Shown here piece by piece: positions 1-5,311 of a stretch of DNA of 5,311 bases. The position numbers were made by a program, and so were the translations under genes. The number at the start of each line of letters is the position of its first letter. Position 1 is the first letter of the stretch. The notes below the pieces were generated by a model. That model was not told the origin of the DNA. It worked only from the letters and a program-made list of their open reading frames with translations, and made no database searches. This DNA is from an uncultured Candidatus Saccharibacteria bacterium (GTDB taxonomy: Bacteria; Patescibacteriota; Saccharimonadia; Saccharimonadales; Saccharimonadaceae): contig CALJRR010000029.1 of assembly GCA_937976315.1 (NCBI GenBank), forward strand, positions 1-5,311, in the 5' to 3' direction.

Positions 1-107
1 CCGACACGTCGGCCCGTGAATCACTAGAAGAAATTGACCCAAGCGAGCTTACGACCACTTACGTAACTAAGGGAACTGGTCCATCACCGAGAGGAGGAAG
101 GTCATAA
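1..107 (+). CDS. C-terminal end of an unidentified upstream gene (partial, 5' end outside window)
   Basis: An open frame enters the window (first whole codon at base 3) and runs for 34 codons to the TAA at 105-107. The other two forward frames close early, at TAG 25-27 and TGA 16-18. The visible tail is hydrophilic and probably disordered, with an acidic part (SLEEIDPSEL) and a Gly/Pro/Arg-rich end (GPSPRGGRS). I do not recognise the protein. Its stop shares a base with the ATG of the ATPase gene (TAATG), and its last codons contain that gene's ribosome binding site, so the two are almost certainly co-transcribed and translationally coupled. In T4SS operons a small VirB3/PrgI-like membrane protein often precedes virB4. 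That is the best guess from gene order, but nothing in these 34 residues confirms it. Confidence 0.8.
   Translation, partial: DTSARESLEEIDPSELTTTYVTKGTGPSPRGGRS
91..97 (+). promoter_or_regulatory. Strong Shine-Dalgarno site of the VirB4-like gene
   Basis: GAGGAGG lies 9 bases before the ATG at 107. It is embedded in the last sense codons of the upstream gene, where it encodes part of Arg-Gly-Gly-Arg. With the TAATG overlap this fixes the start at 107 and suggests that ribosomes finishing the upstream gene re-initiate here. Confidence 0.85.
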
Positions 108-1966
108 TGGCAAAGAAGAAATTGGATGCCGTTGATATTGCTGCTCAACAACGAGCACGAGAACAAGCCGAAGTCGAACAGGCCTTCTTAACTGGCGTTC
201 GAACTCTGCGTGATTTTATTGCGCCAAGTAGTATTGAGCTTCATTCTGACCATTTTCGACTTGGCTCAAAATATGGCCGCACAATGTATGTTTATGGCTA
301 TCCTCGTCAAATCTACACTGGCTGGCTTAGCTCAATCATTAACATTGATGAAGTGCTGGATATCAGTATGTTTATCTATCCAGTCGATACGCAAATTGTC
401 CTAAATAACCTGCGCAAAAAAGTTACTCAGCTGGAAGCAACCATGAATATAAACATGGAAAAGGGAAAGGTGCGCGATCCAGGCTTGGAAGCGGCTTTGC
501 AAGATGCCGAAGAATTGCGCGATCAATTGCAGATTGGCGCGGAAAAGTTCTTCCGCTACGGCTTATATATTACGCTTTACGCTGACAGCTTGGACGAGCT
601 AAACTTCATCCAGCATAAAATTGAAACTATTTTTGGCCAGCAATTGGTGTTCTCAAAAGTAGCTTCCAGTCAGCAGGAGCAGGGATTGAATAGCTCTATT
701 CCACAATTGACTGATGAACTACAAATTCGCCGCAACATGAATACTGGCGCAATTTCAACCAGCTTCCCGTTCACTTCAGCCGATTTAACAGACAATAAGG
801 GTGTACTTTACGGAATTAATATGCATAATAATGGCTTGGTGATTTTTGACAGATTCTCTCTGGAAAACGCCAATATGGTCGTGTTTGCTAAGTCTGGTGC
901 TGGTAAATCATTTACCGTTAAATTGGAAGCTTTAAGAAGTATGATGGTCGGGGCTGATATTGTGATTATTGACCCAGAAAATGAGTACCAAAAATTATGC
1001 GACGCGGTTGGTGGTAGCTATATTCGATTGAGTTTAAGTAGCGACACGAGGATCAATCCGTTTGATTTGCCGCGTGTTATTGACACTGATGAGGCAGATG
1101 ACGCACTGCGTGCTAACTTAGTTACACTACATGGACTACTCAGGCAAATGCTGGGCGGCGCAGGAGTAGGAGCCGGCGGGCAAGTCGTAGCAGGACTATC
1201 ACCAGCAGAAGAAGCCGACATTGATCAAGCATTAATCGACACTTACGCACGCGTCGGCATTACTTCGGATCCACTAACGCACAATTCTACACCACCGACG
1301 ATTTCCGACTTATACGACACCTTACTTCACATGGGCGGAACTGGCCCAAGCCTGGCTCAGCGACTTCGCAAATTTACCTCTGGAACGTTTGCTGGAATAT
1401 TCTCGCAACAGAGTAATATTGATATTAATAATAATATGGTTGTCTTTAATATTCGCGACTTGGAAGATGAACTGCGACCAACGGCGATGTATATTGTTCT
1501 GAACCACATCTGGAATATTACGCGTACCGACCAGAGGAAACGTATGTTGATCGTTGACGAGGCTTGGCAATTGATGAAATATGACGATTCCGCCAACTTC
1601 TTATTCTCATTAGCCAAGCGCGCCCGCAAATATCAATTAGGTCTGACAACAATCACACAGGATGTGGAAGACTTCGTCGGAAGTAAAATGGGGCGAGCAA
1701 TCGTTTCCAACTCCTCAATGCAGCTACTTTTGAAACAGTCCGCCAGCGCCGTTGATGTTTTAGCGCAAGTGTTTAAATTGACAGATGAAGAGCAGAAGCG
1801 ACTAGCCAATTTCCCAGTTGGGCAAGGATTATTCTTTGCTGGACAAAATCACGTTCATATTCAGATTCAGGCTAGCGATACCGAATATAATTTGATCAAT
1901 ACAAATCCCGTATCACAACAAATAAAACCGTCAGATTCACCGATCGGCGGCTACGGAGCGGTGTAG
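107..1966 (+). CDS. virB4: VirB4/TraC-like type IV secretion ATPase
   Basis: This 619-residue cytoplasmic ATPase is expected to form hexamers at the inner face of a T4SS and power its assembly or substrate transfer. Residues 1 to about 245 form the VirB4-type N-terminal domain: a charged start, beta-rich segments, and a helical hairpin near 100-145 rich in Lys, Glu and Leu. The ATPase core follows. Walker A is AKSGAGKS at 261-268, with Ala261 where the consensus has Gly. The family's DPENEY segment is at 289-294. Walker B is LIVDEAW at 481-487 (Asp484, Glu485). A basic KRARK stretch at 504-508 may supply an arginine finger. The TTITQD segment at 514-519 carries the conserved Gln518. No membrane segment is present. 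The length fits compact VirB4 proteins of Gram-positive-type systems. A Gly-rich stretch at 350-363 looks like a variable loop. An FtsK/HerA-type ATPase is the main alternative, but the N-terminal domain and the VDEAW motif favour VirB4. The role in conjugation, protein export or pilus function cannot be told from this gene. Confidence 0.93.
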   Translation: MAKKKLDAVDIAAQQRAREQAEVEQAFLTGVRTLRDFIAPSSIELHSDHFRLGSKYGRTMYVYGYPRQIYTGWLSSIINIDEVLDISMFIYPVDTQIVLNNLRKKVTQLEATMNINMEKGKVRDPGLEAALQDAEELRDQLQIGAEKFFRYGLYITLYADSLDELNFIQHKIETIFGQQLVFSKVASSQQEQGLNSSIPQLTDELQIRRNMNTGAISTSFPFTSADLTDNKGVLYGINMHNNGLVIFDRFSLENANMVVFAKSGAGKSFTVKLEALRSMMVGADIVIIDPENEYQKLCDAVGGSYIRLSLSSDTRINPFDLPRVIDTDEADDALRANLVTLHGLLRQMLGGAGVGAGGQVVAGLSPAEEADIDQALIDTYARVGITSDPLTHNSTPPTISDLYDTLLHMGGTGPSLAQRLRKFTSGTFAGIFSQQSNIDINNNMVVFNIRDLEDELRPTAMYIVLNHIWNITRTDQRKRMLIVDEAWQLMKYDDSANFLFSLAKRARKYQLGLTTITQDVEDFVGSKMGRAIVSNSSMQLLLKQSASAVDVLAQVFKLTDEEQKRLANFPVGQGLFFAGQNHVHIQIQASDTEYNLINTNPVSQQIKPSDSPIGGYGAV

Positions 1967-1973
1967 AAAAATA

Positions 1974-1980
1974 GCGAGAA
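1974..1980 (+). promoter_or_regulatory. Weak ribosome binding site of the 1003-residue protein
   Basis: The 17-base gap between the TAG at 1964-1966 and the ATG at 1984 contains only GCGAGAA, a poor Shine-Dalgarno match about 3 bases before the start (the GAG core is 5 bases away). The gap is A-rich (AAAAATAG, GAAAAT), which may help initiation by staying unstructured. There is no room for a promoter or terminator, so the gene is read from the same transcript as the ATPase, probably at lower translation efficiency. Confidence 0.45.
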
Positions 1981-1983
1981 AAT

Positions 1984-4900
1984 ATGGCACGAGTTGATTA
2001 TACGACAGATTCCGAAACTGACAGCAGATTAAATCCTGCTGAGCAGGCTAAGTTTGATCAAATCTCGGCTGGTTCTGACAGCGGGTCAGAATTAAGTGAT
2101 CGCGAAAAAGATGCCATAAATGACCTTGAATCTCAGTTTGATAATAAAGATTCGGACTTAAATCCTAATCAAAACGATTCCGCCAGCGCTGCTGTTAATG
2201 ATCAAGAATCTTCTGTTCCAGGCAACGGTTTTTATCAGCCGTCTGCGGGAAAAAAGCGAAAAAATCTAAAAGCAACTTTAAAACTCGCAAAAAACAGTAG
2301 GGGCATAATAGCTATAGTCAGTATTTTACTTTCCATAGCGGCCACTTTTTCAGCTCTTCTACCATTAAAATTAAACTCTCTATTGGACAATATAGATCAG
2401 CAAATCGGAAGCGTTGCTAATTATTCAGTAGAGGAGCGCCTACAATATTTAACTACACGCTGGTTAGCTATGAGGGTTATGAAAGAAGCCTATCCAGGAG
2501 ATGAAAATATAGTTTTTTGTAAGGGCGGAGGTATGCTCTGTTCTCTTGCATCAACAAAATATGCCGCTTGGTTTGAGGAAATGCTAGACGCTAAATTTGA
2601 AAAAGATGGCGTCAACGTAAAAGTAGTTATAAATTCCCATGGACGTTCGGGATTAGGAGGCAAGGCTTCTCATTTCACTATCAAAGCCGTTAACAAAGAC
2701 CCCGATAGCGTAATGAAAGGCATAGAAAAGGAAATCGGCCATAAAGAAATGAGGGCAAGAATTAAAAAAGATGTACAGAAGATGCATGGTCGCAACTGGT
2801 TGATGCGCCACATATCCAAACGTATTTTATATAGAAAATACGGCGTAAAATCGTTTAATATTATACCCGAAAAACGTGTTAGAGCATGGAAAGATTTTAA
2901 AGCGAAAATTAAATCCGAATTCACTTCTCGCGCCATCGGAAAAATATCACCAAAATTTGCTGGGGTTGTATCTTGTATTAACGGAAGAGATGCATTAGGC
3001 TGTGTAGAAACTCTTGATAAAATTAGTAGTAAATTAGATGATAATCTGGAGGAAAAAAGAAAAGCTTCCGAAAAAGACCCTAACGATGCTAAAGCAAAAT
3101 TAGATTATGAGTCTGCTAAATCCCAAAAAGAAGGTTTTGAGCATTTCTCTTCTGATATAAAAGACGGCAAAGACACTATTTCAAAAATCATCAATAATAA
3201 ACTAGTTAAAAAATTCGCATTAGCATCAGGTGTTATTGGTGGAATCGATATGATAGCTAGCGCTATAGGAGCTGTAGATTCAGGCGTGCTTGAAGTTACA
3301 GGTAGAGCTCAAGTTGCGCAAACCTATGCTTCTTTCGCTTACGATGAAGGTATTAGTCCAGTTGTAGTAAATGATATGATGAAGGCTGGAGATTTAAAAG
3401 ATATGCGCTATTTAGAGCTTGCAACGGGCCTATTTGACGGAGCTGAATCATCACCATTATATAGTGAAATACAAACTGGCGGATTTACGTCATCCATACT
3501 TCCGATACTATCTGGCAACAGCGTATCAGCATCTGGCGGAATACGAACTAAATGTACTGTTGACGGCAAAGAGAAGGTTGTTACGTTAGATCCAGGCGAA
3601 CTTGTTTGTCCTGAAAAGAAAGTTGTCCAGGATTATACAGCATTTACTAAACATCCAGTATGGCAAGTACTCGCTGCAGTAGCTGGTTTCTGGAACGATT
3701 ACATAGGATCTTTAGTAGATGTAGCCGGAGATTTAGTATCTAAAATTACAGAACCTTTGACGAGCTTCATACTTAAACTACCTGTTATTAAACAAATAGC
3801 AAATCTTTCAGAAGACTTGATAAGTCAATTAGTTCAATGGGGAATGAGCTACATATTTAATATTCCAGATGTTGGTATCGACGCGCCAGGAAATAATAAC
3901 TATGAAGGTCTAGTTGGCGCACAAATGACAGCAACAGCAGATAGTCTGGAGAACGGTAAAGCAGAGTCTGGGTCTGGAATTGGAGGTAAATTATTGAGCG
4001 ATAATGAATTGGCGATGATAGCAACGAAAACAGAGCAAGAAGATAAGGAAGATTTTGATCAACAGCCAATGCTAGCAAAGATATTTGATCCAAACTTAAG
4101 AAATTCAGTAGCAAATCAAATGCTTGCTATAATGCCAATCGGTAAAAAATCTGCCATTAATTTCTTAGCGAAGACGCCAGCCTTATTATTGTCGCCATTA
4201 ATGCCGAACAATCGAGCTTCAGCGGCTACTAATAGATTAGCCGTCATGAAATCTATGGGAATACCTTGGTATGGATATACAGATCCTGCAGTATTAAAAG
4301 CCGATCCAAACACTTATACTGCCGAAACTTGCAAAGCTTATGACGATGCCCGAAAAAAGAGTTTAGAAAGAGACCGAAGTACGGGATATGTTGTTCCTGT
4401 TTATAAGAAATCTGATCCTTGTGCTCTAGAGGAAGTAATAGCTAGCCTATTGGCTAATCAAGCTGGAGACACAGATAGTAAATATTATATTAAAGATCCT
4501 GGAGAAGGCTCTTCTAAAGAAACTTCATCATCAACTGGAGAAGCGGTTGGCGAACCACAATTAGAGGAAGCACAGCAAGACGGATGGGGAGGCCATAGCA
4601 ACGGAGAAATTCCAGATTCAGAATTGCAAACTCTATCTTTCTCGCCAGGCAATAAAATGAATAAGAAAGCTGCGGCGGCCATGGAAGAAATGAATAAAGC
4701 GTACAAAGCCGATAACGGGTCAAACTTAACTATTAATGAAGCATATCGAGATTGTGCAACACAAATTAGATATAGAAAAGAACTAGGGAAAAAAGCAGCT
4801 CCAGCTCCTCCATGCAGATCAAACCACGGCTGGGGTCTTGCTGCAGATATTGAAGTTGGCGCGTTTGGGTCTTCTACATACAATTGGCTAAAGGCTAACG

Positions 4901-4995
4901 CTCATAAATACGGTTACGTACATCCAGCTTGGGCTGAACCGGGCGGTAGCAATCCCGAACAATGGCATTGGGAATACGCAAGGAAGGTTAATTAA
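1984..4995 (+). CDS. Large single-pass membrane protein with C-terminal M15B (VanY-type) D,D-carboxypeptidase domain
   Basis: The 1003-residue protein follows the VirB4 gene by 17 bases. Residues 1-89 are polar and acidic (19 Asp/Glu against 6 Lys/Arg), likely disordered and cytoplasmic. Basic KKRK at 90-93 precedes the one clear membrane segment, 107-128 (GIIAIVSILL...ALLPL). By the positive-inside rule the rest lies outside. Residues 130 to about 837 match no domain I recognise. They are mostly helical in character, with a very basic stretch at 254-320 and mildly hydrophobic stretches at 411-431 and 559-580. A Ser/Glu/Gly-rich linker (about 838-882) leads to a peptidase M15B domain (about 884-1003): substrate-side AYR (920-922), zinc motif SNHGWGLAAD (His948, Asp955), and EQWHWEY with catalytic Glu992 and zinc ligand His995. 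This family removes the terminal D-Ala from peptidoglycan stem peptides. All ten cysteines lie after the membrane segment in five local pairs. The protein may be a T4SS structural component carrying a wall-cleaving head. Polytopic VirB6-like topology is not supported but cannot be excluded. Confidence 0.88.
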   Translation: MARVDYTTDSETDSRLNPAEQAKFDQISAGSDSGSELSDREKDAINDLESQFDNKDSDLNPNQNDSASAAVNDQESSVPGNGFYQPSAGKKRKNLKATLKLAKNSRGIIAIVSILLSIAATFSALLPLKLNSLLDNIDQQIGSVANYSVEERLQYLTTRWLAMRVMKEAYPGDENIVFCKGGGMLCSLASTKYAAWFEEMLDAKFEKDGVNVKVVINSHGRSGLGGKASHFTIKAVNKDPDSVMKGIEKEIGHKEMRARIKKDVQKMHGRNWLMRHISKRILYRKYGVKSFNIIPEKRVRAWKDFKAKIKSEFTSRAIGKISPKFAGVVSCINGRDALGCVETLDKISSKLDDNLEEKRKASEKDPNDAKAKLDYESAKSQKEGFEHFSSDIKDGKDTISKIINNKLVKKFALASGVIGGIDMIASAIGAVDSGVLEVTGRAQVAQTYASFAYDEGISPVVVNDMMKAGDLKDMRYLELATGLFDGAESSPLYSEIQTGGFTSSILPILSGNSVSASGGIRTKCTVDGKEKVVTLDPGELVCPEKKVVQDYTAFTKHPVWQVLAAVAGFWNDYIGSLVDVAGDLVSKITEPLTSFILKLPVIKQIANLSEDLISQLVQWGMSYIFNIPDVGIDAPGNNNYEGLVGAQMTATADSLENGKAESGSGIGGKLLSDNELAMIATKTEQEDKEDFDQQPMLAKIFDPNLRNSVANQMLAIMPIGKKSAINFLAKTPALLLSPLMPNNRASAATNRLAVMKSMGIPWYGYTDPAVLKADPNTYTAETCKAYDDARKKSLERDRSTGYVVPVYKKSDPCALEEVIASLLANQAGDTDSKYYIKDPGEGSSKETSSSTGEAVGEPQLEEAQQDGWGGHSNGEIPDSELQTLSFSPGNKMNKKAAAAMEEMNKAYKADNGSNLTINEAYRDCATQIRYRKELGKKAAPAPPCRSNHGWGLAADIEVGAFGSSTYNWLKANAHKYGYVHPAWAEPGGSNPEQWHWEYARKVN
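4980..4987 (+). promoter_or_regulatory. Strong Shine-Dalgarno site of the secreted lysozyme-like gene
   Basis: AAGGAAGG lies 9 bases before the ATG at 4997, inside the last codons (Ala-Arg-Lys-Val) of the carboxypeptidase-domain gene. With only one base between the TAA (4993-4995) and the ATG, it supports this start and translational coupling. Confidence 0.85.
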
Positions 4996-4996
4996 G

Positions 4997-5311
4997 ATGA
5001 AAAAAATTATTATATTTTCCCTAGTCATAATCTTACTATTGCCACAATCAACCTTAGCGCTAACAGAGGCAGACTATCCTGCTCAGAATATACGACTGTA
5101 TGATCCAAAAAGCTCCGCTTGCACCGAAGCTGCGGGTTCCGTGTCAGCCGATTTATCTAAAAATATTCCATCAGACTGGGGAAAAATTTTCTCAGCAGCT
5201 GCAGAAAAATTCGATGTTAATCCTAATTTCTTAGCAGCACTATATCTAACAGAGCAGGGAAATACCTGGAAGCCATTAAACTCTCATTGGGAATCTTCAT
5301 GGGTTGGTGCT
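4997..5311 (+). CDS. Secreted lysozyme/lytic-transglycosylase-like protein, N-terminal part (3' end outside window)
   Basis: The frame is open from ATG 4997 to the last base, giving 105 residues and no stop. Residues 1-21 are a textbook signal peptide: MKK, then a hydrophobic core of Ile/Leu/Val/Phe, then QSTLA with likely cleavage after Ala21. The mature start contains YDPKSSAC (Cys42). Residues about 60-90 resemble the first helices of the lysozyme/SLT fold: a helix with AAAEKFDVNP (67-76), as in the 'A..YGVDP' lead-in of lytic transglycosylases, then FLAALYLTEQGN (78-89), where Glu86 occupies the usual place of the catalytic acid. The following W..L..HWESSWVGA may lead into the substrate-binding Gly/Ala segment, but the window stops there. 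Members of this fold cut the glycan strands of peptidoglycan, and VirB1-type versions open the wall for T4SS assembly. The gene starts one base after the carboxypeptidase-domain gene, so the two envelope enzymes are likely made together. The fold call rests on about 40 residues and is moderate; secretion is well supported. Confidence 0.75.
   Translation, partial: MKKIIIFSLVIILLLPQSTLALTEADYPAQNIRLYDPKSSACTEAAGSVSADLSKNIPSDWGKIFSAAAEKFDVNPNFLAALYLTEQGNTWKPLNSHWESSWVGA

Noticed and set aside
1..12. Inverted repeat CCGAC-AC-GTCGG at the left edge, possible operator or terminator stem
   Set aside because: It has a 5-base arm with a 2-base centre, too tight for a hairpin loop. It has no T-run and lies inside an open coding frame, so it is probably chance.
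1161..1172. CAGGAGTAGGAG, an internal Shine-Dalgarno-like sequence in the ATPase gene
   Set aside because: No in-frame start codon at useful spacing opens a credible internal product. The bases are explained by Gly-Val-Gly codons.
1018..1221. Reverse-strand open frame opposite the ATPase gene (67 codons)
   Set aside because: It is antisense to conserved ATPase sequence, with Ser/Pro-rich composition arising from the complementary strand and no supporting start signal or family resemblance.
1967..1983. Possible promoter or terminator in the gap between the ATPase and the membrane protein genes
   Set aside because: Seventeen A-rich bases have no hairpin and no -35/-10 pair; the gap only fits a weak ribosome binding site.
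3214..3276. Second and third membrane helices in the large protein (residues 411-431 and 559-580), suggesting a VirB6-like polytopic channel
   Set aside because: Both stretches are interrupted by charged or polar residues (Asp422; Asn571, Asp572, Asp579) and are Gly/Ala-rich rather than strongly hydrophobic. With cysteine pairs on both sides, a single-pass reading fits better, though this is not settled.
4485..4883. Reverse-strand open frame of 132 codons opposite the peptidase domain
   Set aside because: The forward strand here encodes the intact linker and the M15 zinc motif. The reverse translation has no recognisable domain and looks like a coding shadow.
1..5311. CRISPR array, tRNA/rRNA, insertion sequence, attachment site or direct repeats
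   Set aside because: No regularly spaced repeats, RNA gene signatures, transposase motifs or flanking repeats were seen. The window is almost entirely explained by four co-directional genes.

Overview
The window is part of a tightly packed, single-direction (+ strand) operon for a type IV secretion system (T4SS)-like machine that acts at the cell envelope. It probably comes from a Candidatus Saccharibacteria (TM7) genome or a close relative in the Candidate Phyla Radiation. That assignment is an inference from three things. The first is a short VirB4-type ATPase. The second is the next gene, a single-pass membrane protein with a long acidic N-terminal tail and an 'LLPLKL'-like exit from its membrane segment, which resembles from memory the T4SS-linked hypothetical proteins of TM7 genomes. 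The third is a following secreted lysozyme-fold-like protein whose mature N-terminus carries a 'YDPKSSAC' element. The standard genetic code fits: stops are TAA, TAG and TAA, with no in-frame TGA. Base composition is moderately AT-rich.

Layout: (1) bases 1-107 hold the last 34 codons of an unidentified upstream gene, whose TAA overlaps the next ATG (TAATG). (2) Bases 107-1966 encode a complete 619-residue VirB4/TraC-like ATPase with Walker A, Walker B and Gln motifs. (3) After a 17-base gap, 1984-4995 encode a 1003-residue protein: acidic cytoplasmic tail, one clear membrane segment, about 700 residues with no domain I recognise, a Ser/Glu/Gly-rich linker, and a C-terminal M15B (VanY-type) D,D-carboxypeptidase with a complete set of zinc and catalytic residues. 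(4) One base later, 4997-5311 encode the first 105 residues of a secreted protein with a signal peptide and the start of what looks like a lysozyme/lytic-transglycosylase fold. The window ends inside it.

The genes make sense together as an energy-supplying ATPase followed by two peptidoglycan-modifying proteins, one tethered to the membrane and one secreted. Such enzymes would open or remodel the wall so that a secretion apparatus can pass. In a TM7-like episymbiont the wall could be its own or that of its host bacterium; the sequence does not decide this. No relaxase, coupling ATPase (VirD4), tRNA, rRNA, insertion sequence, CRISPR array or convincing terminator is visible. Coding density is nearly complete, with no gene-free stretch longer than 17 bases.
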